Positions 1 through 10,800 of a stretch of 64,000 nt of DNA are shown one piece after another; positions within the stretch are counted from its first letter, which is position 1, and each line of letters begins with the position of its first letter. The DNA comes from Dipteris shenzhenensis (lineage: Eukaryota; Polypodiophyta; Polypodiopsida; Gleicheniales). The translations under genes and the position numbers were made by a program. A model generated the notes under the pieces. It saw only the letters and a program-made list of their open reading frames with translations, had not been told where the DNA came from and made no database searches. The DNA is taken from assembly GCA_047967505.1 (NCBI GenBank), contig CM106538.1. One strand, given 5' to 3'.

Positions 1-44
1 AGCACACTAAGGAATCACTAAAGGCCATTTGTAAGGATGACAAA

Positions 45-1130
45 GTGGTTCAAGATCCAGATGAGATTATGGATATAGTGTCAACTCACTTTCAGGGAAT
101 TCTAGGAGAACCAGAGGTGCTCATAACTGAAAAAATCAGTGCTAAGATCCAGTGTCAACATGTTAGAAGCAAAAAGGTGTTGGGTTTTGACTGTCTTTTC
201 CTAGATAAAGATATTTCCCTAGAAGAACTAAAGGGGGCCATAGACGTAATGGCAAGAGGAAAGACTCCTGGTGAGGATCTCTCGATTGTTCTACCAAGTT
301 TTTGGGAAAACGATAGGCATGTATTTGCTGTCACTGTGGCAGAAGTCCTAGGAAAAAGGTTTTTTGGATGCTAGGATAAACACAGGAATGATTAAATTAA
401 TTCCTAAGGGTGGACCGAAAGATGAGCTCAAAGACTGGAGACTTTTGACCATGTTGAATACTAGCAAAATATTTGCCAAAGCCCTGGCCATTAAGCTCAG
501 GTTCAAGATGCAGAATTGGATAAGGGAAGAACTGGAAGCCTTTACCTAGAGGAGGCATATCCTTGAGGCTATCCTGACGAAACTTAGCAAGACATATGCT
601 TTCTCAAAGTTGACTTTGATAAAGCATATGATAGAATGGAATGGGGATTTATTCTGACCTCTTCAAGGGACATGGGGGTGGGCCCCAACTTCATTTTCTT
701 TGTGGACATCCTCCGAGAGGTAAGATCAAGATAAATGGAACATGCTATTCCCCTTTTCATTGAAAAGATCTATCAAGAAAGGCCACCCCTCTCCTGACTT
801 TTGTTTGTGATCGCAGTTGATGCTCTTGGATAATTAATTTAGGATGGGTAGGAAAAGGGGAGTATTTAAGGCATCCAAGTGGAACGAGACAGACAGATTA
901 TTTCTCTCAACAGGAAAAATCAGTGAAAGCACTAGTAGAATGCTTAAATATCTTTTGTCTAGCCTCAAGGTCCAAGATCAACCATGAAAAAATAGGGATT
1001 TTTAGCACCAAGAGCTCACCTCCATAGATACTCTTGAACAAAGGTTGCAAAGTCATAAAGGTTGCTAGGTATTCCCATGGCTTTCAAATGCTTAATGAAG
1101 GACAGATGGGACTAGGTAATTGATAGAGTC
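45..1130 (+). pseudogene. LINE reverse transcriptase, N-terminal and palm part, frameshifted
   Basis: The frame starting at 45 ends in the block ARGKTPGEDLSI, which matches the ARGKTPGxDGL entry motif of plant LINE reverse transcriptases. After a frameshift near 365 the reading continues with GMIKLIPKGGPKDELKDWR and then LTMLNTSKIFAKALAIKLR, both classic RT blocks. A third frame at about 608-660 carries KVDFDKAYDRMEWGF, which holds the first catalytic aspartate. The expected FADD block near 880-905 is degraded (no DD pair visible). RT would copy element RNA at the nicked chromosomal target; this copy cannot, because of at least three frame breaks. Confidence 0.85.
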
Positions 1131-1139
1131 AGAGACAAA

Positions 1140-2480
1140 ATCACCAAATGGCAAGGTCTACAACCAACTCTGTCCAGAAGGAAATTTGTTTTGAACCATT
1201 ATATCTACCCATCTATTGTCTACTTTACTTCCTGTTGGTCTCCTACAAAGAAGATCTTGGGTCAGATATATTGTCTTTTCCGTTTCTTCCTCTAAAGAGG
1301 GGAAATGGGATAGCACAAAATAAGCAAAGTGAGATGGCAACTCTACACATTGCCAAAATATGTAGGAGGACTTGGAATAGTGGATGTGGAAAAGTCCTCG
1401 GCTAGATTCATGGCCCCATGGATTTTGAAAGTGGTGTAAGAGCTAGGCTCAACATGGGCCACTCTATTCCACAAAAACATTGGCAGGGTAAGGATTCTTA
1501 GATGTAGGCATTGGACACAGCATCCTTTTGTGGTTCCACTCTTTGGCAAGGAGCCTTGTGTGGCTAAAGGTTCAGAGTTGTGGAAGGGTATGCAAAAGCC
1601 TTAGAAATCACTAAGACCTTTCATCATTTGGAAGGTCTTTTCTAGAAATACTGGCACATTTTGTAGCCAGGATTCAATCTGGTTCCAAGTCATATGGCCA
1701 GACTCTAAAATACGAGATGAGTCACTACAAAGGGCACTACACCTAAACAAGAAAGGAATCAAAGCATGGGGAGATTTGTGGGATTGGGATCAAGGCAAGT
1801 GGCCGAATAGTGAAACGTTGATGGCTAGATATCGACTTAATAGAATTGATATTCTGCATGATCCAAGAAAGTCAAAACCTGTGGTCGAGAGACTCTCTAC
1901 CTAGGATGGGAGATTGCTTGCTTCCATCTCTCAAAGAAATTAGATGGGTGGGGAAATCCCAAATAATTCCTATTCCCATCCTAACGAAAGGTCACGAAGA
2001 GCTTATCAGTCACCTCAATCAAAAATGGCATAGAAGAGATTCTGACAAAGTGTGGATGAAGAGCTTTGAAAGGGTGTGGGATAAAGATGTTCCAAAAAAA
2101 CAATGTTGCCTTCTTTGGCTAATTCTCCACAAGGGTGTCTGGATAGCCAGCCAAGCGAGGAAGATAGGTCTGGGGGATGGTTTGTACAAATGCTACCCAA
2201 CAGGGCTCAGGAAGATATTCATCACCTTTTCCTCAATTGTAGTTTTTCTAAATCTCTATGGGACATAGTGCACAAACACATAGATTTTGTTCCTTTTAAT
2301 TATGCTTACATCTTGTTGAGAGATACCCCTAGCAGAGTGACCTCAAATTGGAATGTTATCAATAGCTCGGTGATATGGACCATTTGGTATGAAAGGTGTA
2401 CTAAGGTGTTCAATGATATTCAAATTGATGCTAATGGCTACTTTTTAAACTTATGGATGATCACAAGAATGCGGAGATAA
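1140..2480 (+). pseudogene. LINE ORF2 C-terminal part with zf-RVT domain, broken
   Basis: Frames here read LPKYVGGLGIVDVEKSSARF (about 1350-1410) and then FHKNIGRVRILRCRHW (about 1468-1515), typical of the region after the RT domain of plant LINEs. Near 2040-2300 the text shifts between two frames: one gives RVWDKDVPKKQCCLLWLILH and the other EDIHHLFLNCSFSKSLWDIV, the zinc-binding zf-RVT module. The end WTIWYERCTKVFND (about 2375-2420) is the usual C-terminal motif of plant LINE proteins. Frameshifts and stops throughout show that it is inactive. Confidence 0.8.
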
Positions 2481-2520
2481 TTTTCAAAGGCTTAGCCAAC
2501 TTCAGTTATAGATTTAAGAT

Positions 2521-3215
2521 TGTTGCAAAGAAGGAGATAAGTTGGCCAAGGAAGAAAGCTTGCTACTGGCCCAAATCCAATCGCTTGCAGAGAGCCTGGG
2601 GAAAGAGAGACACACAAGATCAGAGTCTGCACATGGTAGCTGATCGGATGCCTTTCAAACACACACAGTCTTGCTTAATGCCAACCTCTCCCCCATGCCC
2701 ATCAGTTCTTCTGTCGGTACTTTTTTGCCCCTTTGTGATGATGCTCCCCTCCCAGTTTCACTTCCTAATCATATGGTCTCCACCCTCATGTTGGTTTTGT
2801 TTCTCTCACCTCACCAATGTCAGCAACTCCCTCCCCCTCACAGATCCCCCATCAATTACCTCTTTTCAAGAGGCTAATGTCCCATATAGACCCTACAAGT
2901 GTGCCATTCAAGGTTCGAAATGATAATTTATCAAAATAAAGCTTCTTGGAATCTCTAAAGAGGCTGATGGAGACTATTGCACAACCCACAAGTGTTACCC
3001 CTAAGCACAGAGGAAGAAAGAACCATTGTCCATACACTGTCATGCCAGGCATGGTTGTTCTTAAGGTTATCACACAACATGCAAAGTGATGATTTCTACT
3101 TCTTTTCTTGAAAGCTTCTTCTCCCCTTTTTTGCTTTCCAGGGGTAGAGAACTTATTATGATGTACAAGTTTATCTTGACTATATAATATAAACTCACAT
3201 TTAAAAAAAAAAAAA
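2521..3215. other. Unassigned stretch ending in A13 tract
   Basis: No gene is recognised. Short open frames exist but are C/T-rich and show no family match. A pure run of 13 A at 3203-3215 abuts exactly the first copy of the 535-bp gag duplication. It could be the 3' tail of the LINE to the left or of another retroposed sequence. Confidence 0.5.
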
Positions 3216-3750
3216 GAGGAAACAAAAGAGAGAGAAGATCTTGGTGCCCATATAGTGAATTTAAATAGCATCATGGCTCAGTTGGCATCCATCGATTCAA
3301 AGGTGGATGTAGAAGATACTATAGTGGTCCTCCTCAAGTCTATGCTGCCTACATACGATAGCCTTGTAATAACAACCCTTATGAATCTTCCAAATCCCAT
3401 ATTTGAGGGATGTATTTCCTATCTCTTAGAGAAAGAGAAGAAAGTTTGGGATAGGGACTCTTCATCGGCATCCACCTCCTCAACAACCACTTCACAGGCT
3501 CTTTCTATGACTTGGAAATCACTTCTAAATTGTCCCTTTTATAGGACAAAAGGTTATACCAAATCCCCATGCTTTAAGAATGATCCATTGAGAAAGAAGT
3601 GTGGAAAATGCAAGACCATCGTCCATCTCACCCGTGAGTGTACAGGATGTATTTCACACAAAGAAGCCAACAACTATGCTCAAGATTCTCCAAAGCTACC
3701 TGAAGGGCTCCTTTGAGCATATGTTTTCTTGTATCCCTATGGTAAAAGCA
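3216..3750 (+). repeat. 535-bp tandem duplication, left copy
   Basis: The left copy begins right after the A13 tract and ends with GGTAAAAGCA at 3750. By eye it matches 3751-4285 at every position except 3541, where it has A (codon TAT, Tyr) against G (TGT, Cys) at 4076. That change removes a zinc-knuckle cysteine in this copy. Confidence 0.95.
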
Positions 3751-4251
3751 GAGGAAACAAAAGAGAGAGAAGATCTTGGTGCCCATATAGTGAATTTAAA
3801 TAGCATCATGGCTCAGTTGGCATCCATCGATTCAAAGGTGGATGTAGAAGATACTATAGTGGTCCTCCTCAAGTCTATGCTGCCTACATACGATAGCCTT
3901 GTAATAACAACCCTTATGAATCTTCCAAATCCCATATTTGAGGGATGTATTTCCTATCTCTTAGAGAAAGAGAAGAAAGTTTGGGATAGGGACTCTTCAT
4001 CGGCATCCACCTCCTCAACAACCACTTCACAGGCTCTTTCTATGACTTGGAAATCACTTCTAAATTGTCCCTTTTGTAGGACAAAAGGTTATACCAAATC
4101 CCCATGCTTTAAGAATGATCCATTGAGAAAGAAGTGTGGAAAATGCAAGACCATCGTCCATCTCACCCGTGAGTGTACAGGATGTATTTCACACAAAGAA
4201 GCCAACAACTATGCTCAAGATTCTCCAAAGCTACCTGAAGGGCTCCTTTGA
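3216..4251 (+). pseudogene. Copia-type gag fragment, internally duplicated
   Basis: Two successive frames (3255-3716 and 3601-4251) encode the same protein segment. It has the gag (UBN2-type) text SKVDVEDTIVVLLKSMLPTY followed by a CCHC zinc knuckle CGKCKTIVHLTREC (C-x2-C-x4-H-x4-C). A second, degenerate knuckle CPFCRTKGYTKSPC, with Tyr in place of His, precedes it. Gag packages element RNA in Copia (Pseudoviridae-type) retrotransposons. The N-terminus, protease, integrase and RT are missing. The frame stops shortly before a polypurine tract and a probable LTR, so this is an internally deleted or non-autonomous copy. The duplicated unit is 535 bp (not a multiple of 3), so the second copy lies in another frame. 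Confidence 0.75.
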
Positions 4252-4285
4252 GCATATGTTTTCTTGTATCCCTATGGTAAAAGCA
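3751..4285 (+). repeat. 535-bp tandem duplication, right copy
   Basis: Head-to-tail second copy of 3216-3750, with no spacer. It keeps the Cys codon at 4076 and continues into unique sequence (TCTTGTATG...) at 4286, so it is the copy that retains the original right flank. Confidence 0.95.
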
Positions 4286-4361
4286 TCTTGTATGAAAATT
4301 CATCTCTGTATAAAGGCATAATCTATAAAGAGTCAGGAGTGTAAGTCCAATGCAATGTTGC

Positions 4362-4774
4362 ATTGAGGGGATGTGTTAAAATATCCCCCTCATAGGAACC
4401 ATTCCTTAGGAGGCATTTAATCTAGATGCATGGATCATGTGGGCTCACAAAGGCTTAAGCTCATCCTTATCTTGAGGGAGAAAGATCTCACCTACATCCA
4501 TAAAGGGAGAGTATCCTTGTGTATTAAATGTACTACTCATATGAGCTGAAATGTAATTGGGCCAATACCCATTTGGATGTACTTTGCATGGGGTCAATTT
4601 CCTTTCTTATCTCCTCTTTTTGCTCCATGCCCTTCTCTAGGTTTGTGACATTGCTCATCTACCATTCACAAATAAGGAGTTCTCAATCTCCTGTGGCTTT
4701 TGCTTGGCTAGATTCAAAGATCTTGATCACAAGTTTGCTTTGAGGATCTTGATCGCAAAGTTTCTTTGATCACA
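4362..4774 (+). mobile_element. Probable polypurine tract and 3' LTR of the Copia-type element
   Basis: ATTGAGGGGATG at 4362-4373 looks like a polypurine tract. It is followed at 4374 by TGTTAAAATATCCCC, a typical Copia LTR start (TG followed by TTA). The right end is uncertain; a CA near 4772-4774 is one candidate. No second LTR lies to the left in the window, so the call rests on the gag-PPT-LTR order only. Confidence 0.4.
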
Positions 4775-4875
4775 CCCGAGGTCGGCAATTCGAGGTGCAT
4801 ATATACCATTGTGATTCAATGATGATTAGTTTCCAAAACTCACTTCCTACCAAAGTAGTGGATTAGAGGTGCAAA

Positions 4876-5199
4876 CTATGTTTTGTAACCTACTTGCACC
4901 CTTGCAAGTGCATGCACAAATGTGGAACCTTGAGGATAGACCACTTTGAGGTTGTGAGAAACTTGGATGAGCTTCCCAATCATCTTCTCTAGCATGTCTT
5001 CACATGCTTGTCGAGATTTAGACCACAAAACATGGCCCTCGTAGATTCTATAAGCTAGAGTAAAATCATCACATTTTTCAAGGATGGTGGAGGCTTTCAC
5101 CCTATCCACAATGCCCTTTCTTCCCTCTGTACTCTCGCTTGATTCCGTCCTCGCTTGAAGATTGAGGTGATTAATTACATGTGTTGAATGGATTTTCAC
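4876..5199 (-). CDS. Hypothetical ORF, 107 aa, doubtful
   Basis: This is an open frame of 107 codons with no family that I recognise. It has mixed polar and hydrophobic composition and no signal peptide, membrane segment or repeat. It sits between the Copia remnant and a TG microsatellite, with no neighbour that suggests a role. It may be a chance frame in decayed repeat DNA. Confidence 0.15.
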   Translation of the reverse strand: MKIHSTHVINHLNLQARTESSESTEGRKGIVDRVKASTILEKCDDFTLAYRIYEGHVLWSKSRQACEDMLEKMIGKLIQVSHNLKVVYPQGSTFVHALARVQVGYKT

Positions 5200-5553
5200 T
5201 TTAAGAAGAAATTGGACAATGGTGGGATCGACATCATTGCAATCCTTTGCCCCAATCTCTAGTGAATTTTTCCTCTGGCGCTACTAGGCAAGGGATTCTC
5301 AGACTCACACGTCATTGGTTGCAAAAGCCTCTTAATCTTGCACCTCACATGTTGTTTGCATGTAAACAAAGTTGATCGGTTGCATTTTCTAGGACATTTG
5401 GAGAAAATAGAAGACTTGGCCATCCTGCAATGCATCAAGATAGAAGGGGACCTTGCAAAAATTGGCCAAGCATGGAGAAAGCTGAGCAAGCATCAGTTTA
5501 AGGTGGGCTATGGTAGCTTTCGGCGTGTGCACACATGCGTGCGTGCATGCATG

Positions 5554-5555
<2 letters not shown>

Positions 5556-5620
<65 letters not shown>
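5556..5620. repeat. (TG)n microsatellite
   Basis: About 32 uninterrupted TG dinucleotides, preceded by a GCGTGCATGCATGC purine-pyrimidine alternation from about 5530. Such tracts can adopt Z-DNA. Open frames across it are artefacts of the repeat. Confidence 0.98.
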
Positions 5621-5621
<1 letters not shown>

Positions 5622-5639
5622 CTATCAAGATACTAACCT

Positions 5640-7530
5640 AACTATATCAACCAATCCTATTGAGGCAGTCTAAAAATAATCACAAATGTAATAGTAAAAG
5701 TAGCCATGAATCCCAAAATTCATCAGGCCTATAAAATTTTCAAATACCAATGTTTTCCTTACCCTTATAAGATCAAAATGATGACATCCACATTATCATC
5801 CATATCCTACCATTGATCTTTCCATGTTTTCAATCTCTTGAACAATAGACTTTTCAAAAAGTGTTTAAAGCAAGTTTGGGTCTTTACAAGCAACATAATT
5901 TAATCAATCAATTTTTCCATAAGATATTTAAATCAAGTTTACAATTGAGAAGGCAATAAAGCCAAACTAGCTAGAGAACTAAGTGGCATAAGAGTCTAGT
6001 TGGGAGTCTTTAACACGAGAGATAAGAGACAAAGTACTAAAAGGATTTGAGCGGGAGGTTTTTTGAAGTTTGGGGGAGTATTTTGGAGAAGAGAGGTGTC
6101 TTCTTTTGGGAGGGGGGTTAGGTTTAGATGTAGAGGAGATGGAGAGGATGTTGAGGGCTAGAGGGGGCGCAAGGAGGTTAAGGCAAAAGACACTGAGAGG
6201 GATTTGGCTATTTCAAGAAGCAAGATTCTTAAGTGGTAGAAGGTGATAAGGGATAAAATTACCTCTTTGGGCAATTTAGAGATCCAATTTAAGAAAGCAA
6301 AAATCTTGGCTTGTAAGGAACCGACGAGGAGGAAGATGTCAACGCGGTTGACATGATCAAGCTAAAGAATGGAAGACATTTTGATGAGGCAAGTGCATTT
6401 GATATCGTGTTGGGAAGACATTCCAACAAATTTTAAGATTATAGTTGTCATCTTTGTTTGAGATGACGGGGTCATTTGGATTGGTGCCTTTTGAATGGAA
6501 GAAGATCTCTTTAGTGAGGCTACACTTGGAGTGGTCAATGGAATTCAAGAAAAAATGGATGTTGAAGTAGTTAGAGTTAAGTTGTTAGCGACCATGATAA
6601 GCATCAAGCTTCAATCTCTTTAGAAGAAAGGTTGCAAATGAAAGCAAGAGATTAGATAGAGAAAGGTGCCAAGAAACTAAGGTTGTCTAGGCACCAAATT
6701 TTGTGGTCGAAGAAATAAGCTTTCGTTTCAATATGTTTGGGGAGAGTAGAGGCACAAAAGAAGCAAAGTTTTTTAGTTCTTTGATATCAAAGTTGTTGTT
6801 AGAAGGAGCAAGACTAGCAAGGATAGGAAGAGAAAGCACCATTGAGAAGAAGGACGTTGTTGGCAAGACTAGGAATGATAGACTGATACTCATTTAGAGT
6901 ATTAGTATCATTAAGGTCAATGGAAGTGAGATTGGAGGAAACTCTCTTAAGCCTAGCAAGGGCAGTGTCACTTTCACCATGAAAGAACTTTAGGAGTTTA
7001 ATCCAGCCTTTGAGAGAAAGTTTTTTGATAAGTAGAGGGCTACTTTTAGCAAGCACTTCCAGATCATGAGTTTGAATAATTGCAAAGAACTCAGAATCTT
7101 AAAAGCAGGTAAGTACCACTTGGGAGGCAGTAGAGGGAGCCGAAAGTAGCTTGTTGAGAGAGTTTGACTGGAGCAAGATATCCCATTAATGTTTCTAAAA
7201 AGAGAGGAAAAAAGGTTAGAAAAAATAATAATAAGTTAGGGAAAGGACTCAAGAAGCCAAAAGAGGCCTTAATGACTTAAGTGTACTATGTGCAATGGTC
7301 CAAAGTTGTGGGGAAAAGAGCATGTGTGTGGAAGACTTTACAAAACCCCTTTCCATAGCGAAATGAAAACAATGTGGAGATGGACCATGGATGCAAAAGA
7401 GAACTTGTTGTGTTTGATGAAAAGTTTTAACATATAGGTGATTGCTTTATACAAAAAAGGTCGGCAAGAGGTAAGAATTTTGCTAAAGCTTGTAGAATGC
7501 ATAATTGCACAAAAAGGTTGAGCTTTGACA
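5640..7530. other. 1.9 kb without a supportable gene
   Basis: AT-rich, with only short minus-strand frames (6357-6548, 6687-6893, 6814-7056) that follow one another and may be pieces of one decayed coding sequence. I do not recognise a domain in them. No simple repeats of note. Confidence 0.5.
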
Positions 7531-7539
7531 AGTCATAGC

Positions 7540-7960
7540 AAGCCGCCGCGTTATCAAGTCGCTGTGTTATCAAGTCACTGCATTAGAGTTAATCGAGTCA
7601 CTGCATTAATCGAGTTACTGCGTTAGCGAGTCGTCGCATTAATCGAGTCGCAATGTTATCAAGTCACTGCGTTAGTGAGTTGTTGTGTTAGCCAATCATT
7701 GCATTCATCAAATCATTGCGTTCATCCAATCGCCGTGTTATCAAGTCGCTGCGTTAGCCAATCGTTGCATTAAGAAGTCCATGTGTTAACGCATCATTGT
7801 GTTAAGAAGTCACTAGTTAGCCAGTTGGTTGCTGTGTTAGCAAGTTGTCGCGTTAAGAAGTCGTTGTTGTATCTCACCCGTTGCATTATTGACTCGCTGC
7901 GTTAAAACGACGTTGCTATATCTGACTTGTTGCGTTATTGACTCGTTGCATTAGCATTAA
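7540..7960. repeat. 16-bp minisatellite, about 24 degenerate units
   Basis: A run of imperfect units close to AAGTCGCTGCGTTATC, with length variants of 15-23 bp. The variable positions are mostly C/T and G/A swaps (for example GTCGCTGC, GTCACTGC, GTTGTTGT, ATCATTGC), as expected from deamination of CG sites. It lies about 0.6 kb upstream of a Gypsy gag remnant and could belong to that element's leader. The unit is not a multiple of 3, so it is not a coding repeat. Confidence 0.9.
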
Positions 7961-8530
7961 TGCAGCAACCAAAACTTGGCCCCTTGACTCCGTGTGGGAA
8001 GCTGAAACAACTTAGAATTGGGGCCTCAGTTGTTCTAATCAACACATGCACTTGAGATCAGGAAGAGTCCTAAGAGCTAACCTTGAGCCTGAGGATAGTT
8101 CCTCAAACACCCTCTTGTTGACGTTCCTACCCAACTCTATATCCTTAGGGTCAACAAGCTTGAAAGTTGATTCTTACGCCTTACACGAACCACCATAAGG
8201 TGACCTGTCTAGCTCAAAAGAGTCCATAAGCCTAGATGGAGACATGGGAGAACCCACCAATGTTGGAGCCTCAGTGGCTCCAAGCACTAGCCTTAATGAT
8301 CCCTAGTCTCCTACCCCAACTACAGTAGCTAGGTTAAGGACAACCTTATCCAATTTTATGGGTAGATTTGGACTAACAGAACCAACAGACAATGCTGAAC
8401 CCATTTGTTAGGGAGAATTGGGTGCTAGTGGAACCTCATGTGTTAGCCCAACCATCGATGCCCGAAGCATTTAGGGAACCAAGTCCCGTTGTATCTACTA
8501 GTAATCAATCACCACCACATTCATTCTTTA
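7961..8530. other. Stretch between minisatellite and Gypsy gag, no gene
   Basis: No domain is seen. Fragments of proline- and serine-rich frames occur and may be the leader and gag N-terminus of the Gypsy copy to the right. No clear LTR border or primer binding site was found here. Confidence 0.4.
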
Positions 8531-8539
8531 ATGAAAGGC

Positions 8540-9420
8540 AGTAATATAGGGGTGTATTTATCCCCAAGCTCCCCCAATAGTTTCAAATGCCATAACAAAG
8601 TGGACAAAGGAGCGGTCGTGAAGGTCCACAACCCCCTACATACGAAGTCCCTTCATTTCCTACTTGGCCATAGAACATGGGAGGTCTACCATACCCAACA
8701 ACCACCCCTTATAGGCCTATGCCTGGGGTGAAAATGCCACTCCCTAGAGGACCTTTAGCCCAACCCGTTAGGCCCAATCAACCTCAAGTCACAATGCAAA
8801 TGCCTAGTGGGTTAGGATCCTCGAATCCTACATTTGTTCAACAACCAAATACATGGAACCCTCCATTGAGACCACCAATGTACAGAGTAGGGTCACTATA
8901 CCCTCAAGCTCCACCTACTCAACAAATGGCAATTATCGATGAGGCAATGAGGATCCTAGTGGAAGCACTAGGAAGGGGGGCCGCGCCTCCAATATTTACG
9001 AGAACAGACCAAAATCCTTCTAGAAGTAAACCCATCACGATCTCTAAGTTAAACACCAAATTCTTAGGAGAAGGACACCCAGTCTCCCATGTTGAGTGTT
9101 TTGAACAAATCTGTGAGACATTTGATGATATAGGGGATCCAGACAAGGTCACTGCTTTTGGCTTAAGCCTTGATGGCAAAGCTGGACAATGGTTTAGAGC
9201 ACCGAGTCCGGAGGAGAAAATTAATTGGGACATGTTGCGAGCCCCTAGTGGACCAAAGTGGAGTCCACTCAACCAGCTGTATGAAGTCAAGCAAAAAGAG
9301 ACCGAGTCTCTTCGGGATTATATCGCTAGATTCAAACACTTGAACTCCCATTGTGAACCTCATGAGAGAACGAGTGGTGTAGAACTATTGCCACACTTCC
9401 TCATAGGTTTGTGGACTGTA
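8540..9420 (+). pseudogene. Gypsy-type gag remnant (Retrotrans_gag)
   Basis: An open frame at 8677-9453 begins with a proline-rich segment, then carries the gag domain: LNTKFLGEGHPVSHVECFEQ, LSLDGKAGQWFRAP and VKQKETESLRDYIARFKHL, the order typical of the Ty3/Gypsy gag family (PF03732-like). The same frame extends upstream to about 8613 through an in-frame TAG at 8671-8673 (probably from CAG), so the apparent start at 8677 is not the real one. The frame loses gag similarity near 9417, where an unrelated 87-bp repeat begins at 9441. No zinc knuckle, protease or RT follows, so the element is truncated. Confidence 0.8.
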
Positions 9421-9440
9421 AGCTTCATGACCATCGTGTG

Positions 9441-9527
9441 TTGGACCCAGTGATTGGGACCACGGTTTCCAAAACCGTCTGTTCCATTGCGTTTCGAAGG
9501 CCCAAAAACCTCTACTTGTTAGTTCTT
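9441..9527 (+). repeat. 87-bp dispersed repeat, copy A
   Basis: Starts TTGGACCCAGTGATTGGGAC and is matched over 87 bp, with about a dozen differences, by 59963-60049. It contains a perfect 7-bp stem with 3-nt loop (ACGGTTT-CCA-AAACCGT, 9462-9478). It joins the Gypsy gag remnant here, whereas the other copy joins a Copia integrase region. Confidence 0.85.
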
Positions 9528-10030
9528 ACGCGATCCCTTGTAGATTTAGAGAGTTCTATCTCTCTGAGACGTCAAATTGTCTTCTTTTTTCTCTCTATTA
9601 GAAAATCATTCAAAGGTTCAATTTCAAGTCGACTGCAAGAGTTGATTGGCTTTTACTCTCTTACCGAATAAGATTTTGAAGTTGCAACAGAAAGGAGAAA
9701 TGTGCAGATTACATCACTGAGTCCGAATATGCAATAATGTTCATGTTGAGGCATATCATGATTTATTTTGCAACATCGGTCATTCCCATGAGACTTTGGT
9801 TTTTGGCATACCTTATGCAGAGCACTCTGGTTGCAATTGGAGCCATGTGCGCTCATTGATGGTTTGCATTGGGTCGCAGTGGATGCATTATGATCCTTGT
9901 TGGATACACTGATAGGCCCAAATTTCCTTGTGGGTGCTATTTTAATGGACGCTGTGCTATTTTGATGGACGCTTTGCACATGTACACTATTTTATGCTAA
10001 GGGACAGCTTTGACACATTGTAGTTGATGC
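9528..10030. other. No gene seen
   Basis: One minus-strand frame of 108 codons (9653-9979) is Cys/His-rich but has no recognisable zinc-finger spacing. I do not support it as a gene. Confidence 0.5.
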
Positions 10031-10800
10031 AACCCTTGCTCTAGTTTTACACGTGCCATTCGATCTTGCCCACACCAAGTGCCTCAATTCCCCATGCGCC
10101 CCCGGGGAAGCAACAGCAAAACGTTATGTACCAAGCCATGGCAAGAAGGACCAAGATGACTACCAACGCTCTACCTAAAAGGGGAGAGTTTGATTGAGCT
10201 CTAGTACAGAAGCTTGCACTGAACACTCTCTAGAATCAGAGCAATCTGTTGCTTCACTAAAAGATCAATAAAAACCTGGTAGCCAAGGTATCTCACTGTC
10301 TACTCCCGCATAATCCATCGAAAGCTTGAAGCATCCCCCCAATCCCGAACTTCCTAGATCTCCTCTGTGCCCATAAAGAAGCTAATAGATTTGGTCTAGT
10401 TGATCCTGAGCCTCGAAGGCCTCACAACAAATAGCCAAGGCCCCTTAGACCGTCTCAAGGCTTGTTGATCCCTCCACATTCAAGTCTGTATCAGCTCCAA
10501 ACTCTAAGTCCAACAACTGCTTTCGAATCGAGTGCCTCATCCATGTGAGGCCTATGGCTTGAGATCGTGAAAATAGCCAAGTGCCTCCACTACAAAAAAC
10601 AAGAGAGATGGGGTGACAAGGCAACACTGCCGAATCGAGCGAGAGAGCATAAGGCATCACCAATGTGCCCCCTAATGATCACCTGACTAGAGCTACCTAC
10701 ATAAAGAGCTAACACCCCTCTGATCCACCTCTCCAATCTCTGCATGGTGCCCTCCAAGAAGGACCACTCCACTCTATATCGTGTAAGTCTGTCTTTGGCT
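10030..10800 (-). pseudogene. LINE reverse transcriptase remnant
   Basis: Read on the minus strand from about 10790 downward, broken frames give VEWSFLEGTMQRL, then LYVGSSSQVIIRGHIGDALC and LSPHLSCFL, which are LINE RT palm blocks. Next comes EFGADTDLNVEGSTSLETV, a damaged form of the FADDTD catalytic block. Further down (about 10300 to 10100) it reads VRYLGYQV, then QIALILESVQCKLLY. That text matches the LINE fragments at 39.1 and 63.1-63.4 kb, so they belong to one family. No poly-A end is visible and several frameshifts are present. Confidence 0.8.

Larger units (their letters stand above)
1..2520 (+). mobile_element. Decayed plant L1-type LINE (non-LTR retrotransposon), 5' end outside window
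   Basis: Successive frames on the plus strand read through the second ORF of a plant LINE: the reverse-transcriptase start near 240-540, the catalytic block near 605-720, the linker region near 1040-1900 and the zinc-binding (zf-RVT) C-terminus near 2040-2480. The frames are joined by many frameshifts and stops, so no protein can be made. The endonuclease part lies left of the window or is lost. A run of 13 A at 3203-3215 may be the LINE's 3' tail, but the 2520-3200 stretch between is not recognisable, so I end the element at the last coding match. It is distinct in sequence from the LINE family seen at 10, 39 and 62 kb. Confidence 0.85.

Noticed and set aside
5389-5673. Frames with Val-Cys and Thr-His repeats
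   Set aside because: Caused by the (TG)n microsatellite.
7540-7960. Possible CRISPR-like array
   Set aside because: Units are directly adjacent with no unique spacers, and the context is eukaryotic; it is a minisatellite.
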